From the NCBI GenBank assembly GCA_002839995.1, contig PGZC01000004.1:78192-142191 (forward strand): a DNA stretch of 64,000 bases. The letters run 5' to 3'. Under the pieces are notes generated by a model that was given only the letters and a program-made list of their open reading frames with translations, made no database searches and had not been told where the DNA came from. How positions within the stretch are numbered: position 1 is the stretch's first letter; every line of letters starts with the position of its first letter. The position numbers and the translations under genes were made by a program. The stretch is from Gammaproteobacteria bacterium HGW-Gammaproteobacteria-4. GTDB lineage: Bacteria > Pseudomonadota > Gammaproteobacteria > Xanthomonadales > Xanthomonadaceae. Below, one piece after another: positions 17,586-26,446 of the stretch.

Positions 17586-18485
17586 ATGCGCCTTATCCAC
17601 ATCACCGACCCGCACTTGACGACCCTCGATGCCTGGTCGCTGGCAGGACTGCGCGGCAAACGCTGGCAGGGCTATTTATCGTGGCAACGCAATCGTCAGT
17701 GGCAACATCGCCGCGATATGCTGTCGCGCTTGATCGAGGCCGTGCGCGCCGAGAACGCCGCGCAGTGGCTGGTGACCGGCGACCTGGCACAGATCGGCAT
17801 GCCCGGCGAGATTGCCGCAGCAGCCGACTGGCTGCGTGCTGCGGGTTCGCCCGAGACGATTTTTCTGATCCCCGGCAATCACGACGTGTATGCCGCCGAC
17901 TCGTGGCCCGCAGTGCGCACGCACTGGGCCAAGTACCTGCACGTCGAGACCGGTACCGATTCAACCGACCCAGCAGCGCCTTATCCGGTGGTGCGCGAAT
18001 GCGCTGGTGTGGCATTGATCGGGCTTAACTCTGCGCTGCCGACGGCGCCGTTTCTCGCCCGCGGCGCATTGGGCGACGCGCAGCGTGAGCGACTGACGGC
18101 AGTGCTCGCCGACGTGCATGGCCGTGGCCTGCTCAGTGTCGTGCTGATCCACCATCCGCCATTGCCGGGCTTGACGCACTGGCGCAAGGCGCTGGCAGAT
18201 GTTCGCGCAATGCAGGCGCTCATGCACGCGTTGCAGCCCGGCATCGTGGTGCATGGTCATGAACATCGGAACTTTGATGCCCGATGCGTTGCAACCCGCA
18301 TATTCGCCACGGCCTCGGCTTCCAGCGTCCGTGCGAAGCATTTTGCGTCGTACCGGGTGTTCGATCTGCACCGTGATGCCAACGGCTGGGACATCACGAT
18401 GACGTTGAAGCAATTCCAGCCGGGGCCGCAGGACGCGTTCGTTATCCGCGAGCAACAGACATGGCGCCGTGATTTTCCGATGTAG
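17586..18485 (+). CDS. Calcineurin-like metallophosphoesterase
   Basis: 299 aa. All metal-binding motifs are present in order: HITDPHL (D-x-H), TGDLAQ (GD), PGNHD, LIHHPPL and HGHEH. The family includes cyclic nucleotide phosphodiesterases and LpxH/LpxG-type UDP-diacylglucosamine hydrolases; this protein does not match LpxH closely enough to assign. It is divergent from the nucleotidyltransferase-like gene, and the gap of about 180 nt probably holds both promoters. Substrate unknown; the lipid-gene surroundings hint at a lipid phosphate or diphosphate. Confidence 0.8.
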   Translation: MRLIHITDPHLTTLDAWSLAGLRGKRWQGYLSWQRNRQWQHRRDMLSRLIEAVRAENAAQWLVTGDLAQIGMPGEIAAAADWLRAAGSPETIFLIPGNHDVYAADSWPAVRTHWAKYLHVETGTDSTDPAAPYPVVRECAGVALIGLNSALPTAPFLARGALGDAQRERLTAVLADVHGRGLLSVVLIHHPPLPGLTHWRKALADVRAMQALMHALQPGIVVHGHEHRNFDARCVATRIFATASASSVRAKHFASYRVFDLHRDANGWDITMTLKQFQPGPQDAFVIREQQTWRRDFPM

Positions 18486-18519
18486 CCCGGGTTGAGGCCC
18501 ACAGGGCCGAAACCCGGGG
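18482..18519. repeat. REP palindrome, GTAGCCCGGG family
   Basis: GTAG followed by an imperfect palindrome (cccgggttgaggccc...gggccgaaacccggg). It lies right at the metallophosphoesterase stop codon. Same family as 23251-23285, 23919-24058 and 43740-43807. Confidence 0.8.
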
Positions 18520-18576
18520 CCGCCGCAAACATCCATCCATACATCGCAACCCGATCCCGAGTGTCGAGCGGCACCC

Positions 18577-19641
18577 TTAGCGCGCGCGGTTGAGCCCGCG
18601 CACCGCCAGCATCAACAGGAGCAATTCGGGAGCCATCGCCGCAACGAACGGGTTGAGCTCGTACAGCATCGACAGGTGGCCGATGATCTGCTCGCTGAGG
18701 TAGAACGCCATGCCGATGCCACCGCCGAGCGCGATCCGTTGGCCCACCGATACCGAACGCAGCGACCCCATCACGAACGGCAGGCCAAGCAGCGCCATCG
18801 CGATGATGCCGACTGGAATGCTGGCCATCTGCCAGAATGCCAAGCGGAACTGGTGCGAGTTCAGGCGATTGTTTTCCAGGCTGACGATGTAGTGCAGCAA
18901 GTCGCCGGGCGACAGCGTGGCCGCCGGCTGGATCAGGTTTTCCAGCTGTGGCTCGGACAGGAAACTGCGCCAGATGCGACGATCTTCGACCGTGGTGGTT
19001 GCGCTTTGTGCGTTGATTTCGCTTTCGGTGACGTTGTACAGCAACCACTCCTCGCGGTTGACGATATCCGCGCGCTCGGCGCGGATCAGGCCGATAAGGC
19101 GATCGCGCTCATCGAGCTCGTAGATTTCCAGGTCGGTCGGAATGCGGCCCATCACCACTTCGCCGACCCGCAGCAGGCGCCCGCCAGTGCGCGTCCAGAA
19201 CTCCGAGTTGGAGCCGTCCACATCGGTCTGGGTAACTTCCGCACGCAAGCGCAATGCCATGCGCTCCCAGTGCGGTATGCCGTAAGTCTGCGCGACAAAT
19301 GCCAGCAGTATCAGCAATGCCGCAGCACCGGCCACCGGCCGCGCCAGCCGCGATGGCGACAATCCGGCAGCGCGCGCGGCGGTCAACTCGCGGTGATTGG
19401 CCATCGCGCCCAGGCCGGTAAGGCAACCCAGCAATGCGATGACCGGCAGGATGTCCAGCAACTGACGGGGCAGGGTCAGCAGCACGACTTTCAAGGCCGA
19501 ACCGGTGGTGAAGCCGCCTTGGCCAACATCCTCCAGTTGCTGGCTCAGCGCCAGAAAACTGAACAGGCCAGCCAGCAGCATAAATACCGGCAATACGCCG
19601 AGCAAAAACCCGCGTGCGACGTAGCGATCAATCAGGCGCAT
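18577..19641 (-). CDS. lptG: LPS export ABC transporter permease LptG
   Basis: 354 aa. LptG pairs with LptF in the inner membrane to extract LPS with LptB and pass it to LptC/A. It has an N-terminal pair of helices (VARGFLLGVLPVFMLLAGLF and PRQLLDILPVIALLG), the LTAARAAGLS cytoplasmic segment, a periplasmic beta-jellyroll (about 125-270) and three to four C-terminal helices. The ATG at 19641 overlaps lptF by 14 nt. A longer upstream reading has no homology. It stands apart from the ABC subunit lptB, as is usual. Confidence 0.9.
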   Translation of the reverse strand: MRLIDRYVARGFLLGVLPVFMLLAGLFSFLALSQQLEDVGQGGFTTGSALKVVLLTLPRQLLDILPVIALLGCLTGLGAMANHRELTAARAAGLSPSRLARPVAGAAALLILLAFVAQTYGIPHWERMALRLRAEVTQTDVDGSNSEFWTRTGGRLLRVGEVVMGRIPTDLEIYELDERDRLIGLIRAERADIVNREEWLLYNVTESEINAQSATTTVEDRRIWRSFLSEPQLENLIQPAATLSPGDLLHYIVSLENNRLNSHQFRLAFWQMASIPVGIIAMALLGLPFVMGSLRSVSVGQRIALGGGIGMAFYLSEQIIGHLSMLYELNPFVAAMAPELLLLMLAVRGLNRAR

Positions 19642-20710
19642 GCGACTTCGCCGGTTTGCGCCGCAGCAATGCCCGCCAGGGGACATACCAGACGATGATT
19701 GCCAATGCCAACAGGCCAGGTACCCAGGCGAGAGTCGGTACGGTGCCTTGCTGGACGTTGGTGCGGGTGATGTCGAGCAGGTTGTAATACAGGGTATACA
19801 CGATCAGCGCCACCAACATCCGGGCATAACGACCCTGGCGCGGCCGGCTGCGGCTCAGCGGCACCGCCAGCATGGCCAGCAACAGGGCGGACATCGGATT
19901 GGCCAGGCGCCCCTCGAATTCGGCTCGCTCGCGCGGGCCGTTTGCGAAGGCCAGATCGAAGGTGGACATGAGTTTGGGGCGGTCGGCGACCGGTTCGGGT
20001 AGCTTGATCGGCAGACGGATGGCGAACTGCGCGAATTGTGCGAATACATCGCGGCCTTGCGCTGTGCGCTTGAACACACTGGCGTCCTGCAACAGCAGCT
20101 CGTGATGGGTATCGGTGACGTGCGCCACGAATTTGCCCTGGCGCGCTGAAATCACTTGCAGGCCTTCAGCGTTGCGGGTGCGCACGAACACCCCTTGCAA
20201 CTTGTCCAGCGAGCCGCTGGTAGTTTCGATGAACACGGTGCGGCCACTGTCGGAGTAGCTGTAAAAGCGGCCCGCCTTGATCCGGTCGATCTCGGAGCTG
20301 GCTTCGGCCTCGGCTTTGAGGGTATATAGCGTGCGATAGGCAAGCGGGCGAATCACCGATGACAGCAGCCCGACCAGAATCGCCAGGATCAGCGCCAGTC
20401 GCAACATCGGCATCACGATCTGCAACTCGCCCATGCCCGCAGCACGCAGTGCGTCCATCTCCGAGTCGTTGTACAGCCGGCCCATGCCAAGCATTACCGC
20501 GACGTACAGTGCGATCGGCAACAGCACTTCCAGCGCGATGCTGGTCTTGAGCAAGGTGAGCGCGGCGATCTGGCCGGCGCTGAGCAGACCCTGGCTGGCA
20601 TCGGTGAGAAACACGGTGAGGCTGTAGGTCATGAACACGACCACCAGCACCACACTCACCGCTGCGAATGGGCCGGTGACTTCGCGAATCAGGTAACGGT
20701 GGATGATCAA
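19628..20710 (-). CDS. lptF: LPS export ABC transporter permease LptF
   Basis: 360 aa, same architecture as LptG. It has a first helix after MIIHRYLIREVTGPFAAV, the cytoplasmic MDALRAAGMGE motif, a periplasmic domain (about 130-265) with the RLANPMSALLLAMLAVPLS helix following, and a C-terminal WVPGLLALAIIVWYV helix. The start is TTG at 20710, with GGAG about 10 nt upstream on the minus strand; no ATG is in frame nearby. It is divergent from the LptA-like gene, with 120 nt between. Confidence 0.9.
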   Translation of the reverse strand: MIIHRYLIREVTGPFAAVSVVLVVVFMTYSLTVFLTDASQGLLSAGQIAALTLLKTSIALEVLLPIALYVAVMLGMGRLYNDSEMDALRAAGMGELQIVMPMLRLALILAILVGLLSSVIRPLAYRTLYTLKAEAEASSEIDRIKAGRFYSYSDSGRTVFIETTSGSLDKLQGVFVRTRNAEGLQVISARQGKFVAHVTDTHHELLLQDASVFKRTAQGRDVFAQFAQFAIRLPIKLPEPVADRPKLMSTFDLAFANGPRERAEFEGRLANPMSALLLAMLAVPLSRSRPRQGRYARMLVALIVYTLYYNLLDITRTNVQQGTVPTLAWVPGLLALAIIVWYVPWRALLRRKPAKSHAPD

Positions 20711-20830
20711 ACGCGAGGGCTCCGGAAGGGTGTTGCGGCCATCATGGCCAGTGTCCGGCGGGCACTGCGCCGGACACTGCTATGATCGTCGCATCTGGCT
20801 GTGGGTTCAATGGACTTTGGAGTCTTGGTG

Positions 20831-21376
20831 ATGAAGGGATACAGCGTGCCTGCCGTTTTGTGGTCGATGTTGCTGGCAATGCCGCTCGTTGCCCACGCGA
20901 CCAGGTTCACCTTGCCGTCCGAGCGGCCGATCGTGGTTCGCGCCGATTCGGTGGCCAACGACCCGGAACAGAACATCACGCGATTGCATGGCCACTTTTC
21001 CATCGAGGGCTCCGACTGGCCGATGCAGGCCGACGATGCCGCTGTGTACGGGCCGCTGGAAAATCCGACCCGTGTTCTGGTGACCGGAAAGCCGGCGCGC
21101 ATCTGGGTCAAGAACAACGGCATCGAGCGTGATGTGATGGCCGAAGCCGACGAGATCGAGTATACGCGCGGCCTGGAAGTGTTGCGATTGCGCGGCAACG
21201 CGCGCCTGGTGCAGGGCGGAAGACGTTCGTTGGCCGGCGAGTATTTCGAATACGACCTGAAGTCCGAGAAAGTGAGCCAGGGCGGCCCGGTGCGGATCAG
21301 CATCCTGCCGTCGAAGCCGAAGTCCGATGACGCTGAAGCGGATGCTTCTGCGTTACCCGAGCAACAATCGCGATAG
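20831..21376 (+). CDS. LptA/OstA-like periplasmic LPS-bridge protein
   Basis: 181 aa with a signal peptide (residues 1-22, ending AHA before TRF). The OstA/LptA fold is suggested by PIVVRADSVANDPEQ, AADDAAVYGP-type strands, ADEIEYTRGLEVLRLRGNARLVQGG and a repeating beta-strand pattern. LptA links LptC to LptD across the periplasm. Standard lptA sits with lptC, lptB and kdsC; this copy instead lies opposite lptF. It may be the only LptA, relocated, or a paralogue. The ATG at 20831 is chosen because of the signal peptide and a TTGGAG site 8 nt before it. Confidence 0.7.
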   Translation: MKGYSVPAVLWSMLLAMPLVAHATRFTLPSERPIVVRADSVANDPEQNITRLHGHFSIEGSDWPMQADDAAVYGPLENPTRVLVTGKPARIWVKNNGIERDVMAEADEIEYTRGLEVLRLRGNARLVQGGRRSLAGEYFEYDLKSEKVSQGGPVRISILPSKPKSDDAEADASALPEQQSR

Positions 21377-21422
21377 TCGCGTTGTCGGATCCGACCTGCC
21401 TCAGACAGAACGTGTGGCGGGT

Positions 21423-21459
21423 GTAGGTCGGCTCAAGCCGCACAGCGGCGGAGCCGACA
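21423..21459. repeat. REP palindrome, GTAGGTCGG family
   Basis: GTAGGTCGGCTCAAGCCG followed by CGGAGCCGAC gives an imperfect hairpin between two convergent genes. It may serve as transcript end for both. Confidence 0.75.
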
Positions 21460-21472
21460 ACGAACGTGTACC

Positions 21473-22993
21473 TCAGGCAGCCTCGGCCTGCGCCTTGCGC
21501 GGGCCATTGCGCAGCGCGTCACGCACTTGCGCGATCACCAGATCCACTTCGGCCGACGTGACGGCGAAATGCGGGGTGAAGCGCAACGAGTTGGCGCCGC
21601 CATGGATCACGCCGATGCCGCGCTCGCGCAGATATTCTTCGGTGGAGCCGGTGCCGTAGCACTTGAACGCGTCGGAAAGCTCGCACGAGAACAGCAGGCC
21701 GGTGCCCTGTACCTTGGTGATCAAGCCGCCGAGATCGGCTTTCAACGCATTGAGCTTGTCGACGAACTCGGCGCCGCGCTCGCGGATGTTTGCGCGCAGT
21801 TCGGGCGTGATGCCTTCGAGTACCGCTACCGCCACATCCATCGCGCGCGGGTTGGTGGTCATGGTGTTGCCATACACGCCTTTGCGATAGAGCCCGGTGG
21901 CACGCTCGTTGACGGCCAGCACCGACAACGGGTATTGACCGGCGTTGAGCGCCTTGGAGTAGGTTTCCATGTCCGGTGGCTCCACCGCCTCGAAGCCCGG
22001 GTAGTCGATGATCGACAATACGCCGTGCGCGCGCAGACCGGCCTGGATCGAATCGACCAGCAGCAAGGTCCCGTGTTCGCGCGTGAGCTTGCGCGCAGCG
22101 GCGTAGAACTCCGGTGTGACCTGACGGCCCGGATCGCCTTCGCCCATCACCGGCTCCAGGAACATCGCCTCGATATACCAGCCATTGGCATCCGCATCGA
22201 CGAAGGCTTGCTGCAATTGCTCCACCGAATACGGTTCGATGGTGATCAGTTGCGGCTCGTGGTGTTTCCAACTCGCGAGATGCTTGGCATAGGTGGGACG
22301 GGTCGAATCCGAATACAGCGCCGGCAGTTCGGTGCGGCCGTGAAAAGCGCCCTTTACCGCGATCCGTTTGACCTTTTTGCCGGCGTGCCGACCGCCTGGG
22401 TCGGTGTGCAGCTTGGTGTTGACGTCGGCGATGCGGCCTGCCAGCGATACCGATTCGGAGCCGGAATTCAGGCACATGAAATTCGCATAGGGACAGCCGC
22501 CGCGGCTGCGGCCAAGCTCGCGGCGCAGCGCGCGTTCCAGACGCAGTTGCGACAGGTTCGCGGTCATCACGTTGGCCATCACCTGCGGTCGGCACATGGC
22601 CTGCATCACGGCAGCCGGAGTGTGGCCCGCGCCGAGCATGCCGTAGCCGCCGTTGTCATGGATCACCGCGCCCTTGAGGGTGACGATCCACGGCCCGCGC
22701 GCGGCCAGCGCGACATAGGGATTCACGGCGTCATCGGGATAAAAATTGACGAAGCCGGCCTGCACGGCGGCAACCTGGGTTGCCTCGTCGGCGCGCAGGA
22801 TGTCCTCGAACTCGCCGCCGGACAATGCCTGGAACTGTTCCAGCGCGGCGTCGATGGCCTCGACCAGTTCGGGAAACCGAGTCGCCATGTGTTCGAGCGT
22901 CGCATCATCCAGGCCGCGCGTGCGGGCAGCGCCGCCATAGCCGCGTAGCGTGGCAAGTTTGCTCAAAACCGACGGCGAGGTGTGCTGGCTCAT
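21473..22993 (-). CDS. Class III PLP-dependent aminotransferase, substrate unknown
   Basis: 506 aa, longer than typical class III enzymes (about 430) because of an N-terminal extension of ~90 residues. Clear features are NSGSESVSLAGRIAD (cofactor phosphate region), GAFHGRTE, LLVDSIQAGLRAHG (the usual DEvQ is DSIQ here) and the PLP lysine in YSKALNAGQYPLS. Family members act on lysine, ornithine, GABA and other omega-amino compounds. Nothing nearby fixes the substrate, and the changed DEvQ motif argues against a simple ornithine aminotransferase. The gene is monocistronic. Confidence 0.75.
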   Translation of the reverse strand: MSQHTSPSVLSKLATLRGYGGAARTRGLDDATLEHMATRFPELVEAIDAALEQFQALSGGEFEDILRADEATQVAAVQAGFVNFYPDDAVNPYVALAARGPWIVTLKGAVIHDNGGYGMLGAGHTPAAVMQAMCRPQVMANVMTANLSQLRLERALRRELGRSRGGCPYANFMCLNSGSESVSLAGRIADVNTKLHTDPGGRHAGKKVKRIAVKGAFHGRTELPALYSDSTRPTYAKHLASWKHHEPQLITIEPYSVEQLQQAFVDADANGWYIEAMFLEPVMGEGDPGRQVTPEFYAAARKLTREHGTLLLVDSIQAGLRAHGVLSIIDYPGFEAVEPPDMETYSKALNAGQYPLSVLAVNERATGLYRKGVYGNTMTTNPRAMDVAVAVLEGITPELRANIRERGAEFVDKLNALKADLGGLITKVQGTGLLFSCELSDAFKCYGTGSTEEYLRERGIGVIHGGANSLRFTPHFAVTSAEVDLVIAQVRDALRNGPRKAQAEAA

Positions 22994-23369
22994 GCTGGGT
23001 CTCCCGAATCAATGGCGGTACGCGGGGCTTGCGGTGCGCTGCGTGTTGCTAGCGCAGGGCCGCACAAACAATTGAAAAACAGTAAGTTATGGCAATAATA
23101 CCATGCGTTGGGCGTGCGCATAACCCCTCCATTCAGAGATGGAGGGCGCTTTGGTTTTGTCGGTCGACTCACGCGCAGCGGAGCCGACACCAATAACCCG
23201 GTGCGCAACTGGTCGGCAAATCGACCTGTCGTCGTTGCGTGCGCGCCGTTGTAGCCCGGATTAGCGCGCAGCGCGTAATCCGGGGGCTCGAGCAAATCAC
23301 CTCACGATGACAGCTCGCGACTCGACGCCCAGTCACGATGGAGCTTGTCGCCGCGGCCGGCAAAACACG
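22994..23369. other. Gap with a small hairpin and a REP copy
   Basis: Contains a 7-bp hairpin at 23126-23145 (cctccat / atggagg), a partial GTCGG-type REP at about 23158-23190 and a GTAGCCCGGATTAG REP at 23251-23285. The stretch 23050-23110 is AT-rich and probably holds the promoter of the aminotransferase gene. No gene seen. Confidence 0.5.
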
Positions 23370-23777
23370 TCACAACAAATCGCCGCCGGCGGAAAGCTGG
23401 CTTTCCATGCGGTCGCCGACGCCGCCAATCTCCAGAATCAAACGGTCGATCTCGGCGGCAGTGAGAATCGCGTAAGGTCGGTTTTCGCATAAATGCAGGT
23501 AGGGCACGCCATCGAGCTCGCTTACCGCCAGGTAGCCGGTGTGGCTTTCCCAGTTGAAGCGCAACGCGCGCTTGGCGTCCATGCCGGTGATCGGCGCAAC
23601 GGCCGTGCTGAAACGCAGGTAGTGACGGCCATCCTCGTCTTCGATCTCGGACAGGAACAGGCTCTGGTGGCGTTGTCCTTCTTGCAGCGAAAGCTCCACG
23701 CACAACAGGTAAGGTTCGTTGGTGGTAAGCCGGTAGTTGTTGGCTACGTGGCTGCGGATCTGTTCGAAGGTGCGCAT
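23370..23777 (-). CDS. Conserved-type small cytoplasmic protein, unknown function
   Basis: 135 aa, no signal peptide or membrane helix. It begins MRTFEQIRSHVANNYRL and has alternating strands (QSLFLSEIEDED, YLRFSTAVAPI) and an acidic C-terminal helix (AAEIDRLILEIGGVGDRME). The layout recalls small YbjN- or chaperone-like folds, but I do not recognise the family. It is flanked by REP elements on both sides. Coding status is supported by good start context and protein-like composition. Confidence 0.6.
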   Translation of the reverse strand: MRTFEQIRSHVANNYRLTTNEPYLLCVELSLQEGQRHQSLFLSEIEDEDGRHYLRFSTAVAPITGMDAKRALRFNWESHTGYLAVSELDGVPYLHLCENRPYAILTAAEIDRLILEIGGVGDRMESQLSAGGDLL

Positions 23778-23918
23778 ACGGGGCTCGTAACGGGTGTTGT
23801 GGATGGTTCAGTGTAACGCTTCGCTGCGGCATGAACCGAGCGCTTTTGTTTCCGGCCGGTGCGGGTGGGAGCGGGCGAGCAGGCGAACAGCCCTGCGCAA
23901 GCTTCGCGCGCAAGGCGT

Positions 23919-24058
23919 GTAGCCCGGGTAGAGGCCGCAAGGCCGAAACCCGGGATTGCGCACCTCCACGCCGTCCCGGGTTTCGCCGCTGCGCGGCTCT
24001 ACCCGGGCTACCAAACATGCCGGTGTAGCCCGGGTTGGCGCGTAGCGCGTAACCCGGG
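23919..24058. repeat. Three REP palindromes, GTAGCCCGGG family
   Basis: Units at 23919-23954, 23975-24011 (inverted, ends GGGCTAC) and 24024-24058. The first two form an inverted pair around a 20-nt spacer, like a BIME. The rest of 23778-24241 shows no gene. Confidence 0.85.
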
Positions 24059-24241
24059 AGTCCGCGACCATCACAACCGCATCGCCTGCGACGCCGCCCT
24101 ATGACTGACCGAGCGCAGCGTCAGGGCGTAGCCCCGCGTAAACGCGCAGCGGTCGAAGGCATGGCCAGCGCAGCTTGCGCTGTAGCGAAGGGAGGCATCC
24201 GTCTGGGCGAAGCGTCAGGAGTACACGATAGACTGACGCCC

Positions 24242-24589
24242 ATGGCGAACCCGTCGGCCAATGAAATCGCGATCGTGGCTGCCTTGCGCCGGCTCAAACG
24301 CGGCGAGGTGGTGGCCTATGGCGAGGTGGCGCGGCGCGCTGGCTTGCCGGGCAGGGCGCGGCTGGTAGCGCGCGTGTTGGCCCACGCGTCCGTCGATGAC
24401 CTTCCCTGGTACCGGGTGCTGCGCGCCGATGGCCGTATCGCCTTCGCGCCGGGTTCCGCGGAATTTGTCGAACAGGTGCGGCGACTGCATGCCGAGGGCG
24501 TGAGCGTGTCGGACGGACGCGTCGGCACTGCGCTGGTGCGCAATTCGCTCGACGCGTTGCTGTGGGCGCCGCCGCCGTCCGCCGGCTGA
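24242..24589 (+). CDS. Alkyltransferase-like (ATL) DNA-lesion sensor
   Basis: 115 aa, the size of ATL proteins. It resembles the DNA-binding half of O6-methylguanine methyltransferase, but the catalytic PCHRV is PWYRV here. The acceptor cysteine is therefore missing and the protein cannot accept alkyl groups. Known ATLs bind alkylated guanine and hand it to nucleotide excision repair. The helix-turn-helix region (GEVVAYGEVARRAGLPGRARLVARVL) with the arginine finger is present. Known ATLs usually read PWHRV; Tyr at the third place is a mild variant. The ribosome site before the ATG is weak. Confidence 0.8.
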   Translation: MANPSANEIAIVAALRRLKRGEVVAYGEVARRAGLPGRARLVARVLAHASVDDLPWYRVLRADGRIAFAPGSAEFVEQVRRLHAEGVSVSDGRVGTALVRNSLDALLWAPPPSAG

Positions 24590-24651
24590 CCGGTCATGTG
24601 CGATCGTCTCTCGGGCTATCATGTCGCGCCACCGTCGAAAACAGGTTTCCC

Positions 24652-25317
24652 ATGAATCCACTGCCTCCGATCACTAGCGCGTTGCTCTGGGCCAACGGCA
24701 TCGTGTTTTTGCTGCAAAGCGCTATGGGCATGGGCGCATTTTCCGGATTGATGCTGTGGCCGCTGGGCGACTACCCGCTCGGTGGCGGTGAGATGGGCTC
24801 GCTGTTTTACCCCTGGCAGTTGCTCACCTATGGGTTCTTGCATGCCGGCATCGGGCATGTTTTCTTCAACATGCTGGCGGTGTGGATGTTCGGCGCCTCG
24901 CTGGAATACACGTGGGGGCCGCGCCGTTTTCTCACCTACTACCTCACCTGTGTTGCGGGTGCGGGCGTGATCCAGTTGTTGGTGGCCAGTTGGACCACCA
25001 GCGCGGGAATGCCGCCATATCCCACCCTCGGCGCATCGGGTGGCGTATTCGGCGTGTTGCTGGGCTACGGCATGTTGTTTCCCAAGCGCCAGGTGATGTT
25101 GCTGATTCCACCGATGCCGATGCAGGCGCGTACGCTGGTGATTCTCTACGGTGCGCTGGCGTTGTTTGCCGGGATGACCGGCAGCCAGCCGGGAATCGCG
25201 CATTTCGCGCATCTGGGCGGCATGTTGTTCGGTTTTGGCCTGATCCAGTACTGGCGCGGACGCTGGCCGTTCGATCGTCGTCGTCGCGGCGGCGGCGGCC
25301 CGTGGCGGCCGCACTGA
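24652..25317 (+). CDS. Rhomboid-family intramembrane serine protease
   Basis: 221 aa with six predicted membrane helices. The catalytic serine is in LGASGGVFGVL and the catalytic histidine in HFAHLGGMLFG. The WQLLTYGFLHAGIGHVFFNML loop with its H/N pair is typical. Rhomboids cut single-pass proteins within the membrane. A short Arg- and Gly-rich tail follows. The gene follows the ATL gene by 62 nt and may be co-transcribed, but a functional link is not evident. Confidence 0.9.
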   Translation: MNPLPPITSALLWANGIVFLLQSAMGMGAFSGLMLWPLGDYPLGGGEMGSLFYPWQLLTYGFLHAGIGHVFFNMLAVWMFGASLEYTWGPRRFLTYYLTCVAGAGVIQLLVASWTTSAGMPPYPTLGASGGVFGVLLGYGMLFPKRQVMLLIPPMPMQARTLVILYGALALFAGMTGSQPGIAHFAHLGGMLFGFGLIQYWRGRWPFDRRRRGGGGPWRPH

Positions 25318-25360
25318 TCTGTGGGAGCCGTCCCGCCGGCGAACAATCTTGCGAAAGCGT

Positions 25361-25478
25361 CGCCCACAGGGTGGGCTCCTGCAGGGGGCATTGGCGCTTG
25401 TTTGCAGGAGCCCACCCTGTGGGCGACGGTCACGCGATAACGTCGCATCGGGTTGCCCACGGGGTGGGCTCCTACAGA
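25361..25478. repeat. Three REP palindromes, CCCACAGGGTGGGCTCC family
   Basis: Units at 25361-25385, 25404-25428 (inverted) and 25454-25478. The sequence gcccacagggtgggctcct alternates in orientation, and the outer flanks carry CTGCAGG or CTACAG. A degenerate GTGGGAGCC copy begins at 25321. Same family as 49727-49795. Confidence 0.85.
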
Positions 25479-25552
25479 CAGGCTTCACGGTCGGCATCCC
25501 TCGTGACTTTTTGCGGCCTCAACCCGATGGGATACACAAGGGCTTGAATTAC

Positions 25553-25561
25553 TGGCATAAT
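25553..25561 (+). promoter_or_regulatory. Extended -10 element before rpsF
   Basis: TGGCATAAT matches an extended -10 (TGn-TATAAT with one change). A weak -35 (TACACA at 25533-25538) lies 17 nt upstream. It would start transcription near 25568, about 100 nt before rpsF. Confidence 0.45.
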
Positions 25562-25670
25562 GCCCGGCTCGCGATTGCTCGCGAGCACTTGCCCCACCGC
25601 ATGCATCGGGTATGACGGGGGGCTGCGGCGTCGGCGCGGTACGTGCCGGCCGCATCCACAAGGAGTTTCC

Positions 25671-26096
25671 ATGCGTCACTATGAAGTCGTATTCATGGTT
25701 CACCCGGATCAGAGCGAGCAGGTGCCGGCCATGATCGAGCGCTACAAGGCGCTGATCGAAGGCGACAAGGGCACGATCCACCGCCTGGAAGATTGGGGCC
25801 GTCGGCAACTGGCTTACCCGATCGAGAATCTGGTCAAGGCCCATTACGTGCTGATGAACGTCGAAGTGACCCAGCACGCGCTCAACGAGCTCGTCGATGG
25901 GTTCCGTTTCAACGACGCCGTGCTGCGCCACCTGGTGATCAAGCGCGAGAGCCCGGATACCGAGCAATCCCTGATCATGAAGACCAAGGACGAGAAGGGC
26001 GATCGTCGTCGTCGCGATGACGACAGCGATTCCGATGTGGGCGGCAAGAGCGACGATGTCGTTGTCGATGCCGTCGAAAGCACCGAAGCCGTCTGA
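25671..26096 (+). CDS. rpsF: 30S ribosomal protein S6
   Basis: 141 aa, starting [21 protein letters not shown], the classic S6 opening. The RNA- and S18-binding body is followed by a charged, Asp/Arg-rich tail ([12 protein letters not shown]) longer than in E. coli. AGGAG lies 6 nt before the ATG. It heads the rpsF-rpsR-rplI operon. No priB gene sits between S6 and S18, unlike in enterobacteria. Confidence 0.97.
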   Translation: MRHYEVVFMVHPDQSEQVPAMIERYKALIEGDKGTIHRLEDWGRRQLAYPIENLVKAHYVLMNVEVTQHALNELVDGFRFNDAVLRHLVIKRESPDTEQSLIMKTKDEKGDRRRRDDDSDSDVGGKSDDVVVDAVESTEAV

Positions 26097-26116
26097 CCCC
26101 TTCCCGGAGAACACCC

Positions 26117-26347
26117 ATGTCCAAGTTTTTTCGTCGTCGCAAGTTCTGCAAGTTCACCGCCGAGGGCGTAACCGAGATCGATTACAAGGATCTCGCCACG
26201 CTGCGTCAGTACGTCAGCGAAACCGGCAAGATCGTGCCGAGCCGGATCACCGGCACCAAGGCCAAGTATCAGCGCCAGTTGTCGATTGCCATCAAGCGCG
26301 CCCGTTTCCTGTCGCTGATTCCCTACTGCGACAACCACGACAACTGA
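26117..26347 (+). CDS. rpsR: 30S ribosomal protein S18
   Basis: 76 aa. Typical S18 with basic start [13 protein letters not shown], the [18 protein letters not shown] core and a basic [15 protein letters not shown] end. It binds next to S6 on the 30S platform. It lies 20 nt after rpsF and 99 nt before rplI. Confidence 0.97.
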   Translation: MSKFFRRRKFCKFTAEGVTEIDYKDLATLRQYVSETGKIVPSRITGTKAKYQRQLSIAIKRARFLSLIPYCDNHDN

Positions 26348-26446
26348 TCGTCCGCGGCGCCTCGCGCGCCGCCGGTCACCCCGTCCGTTCGGACAGCCAT
26401 CGCGTTGCCGGGCCCGTGGCCCTGCTAACGAATACGGAGTAACACC

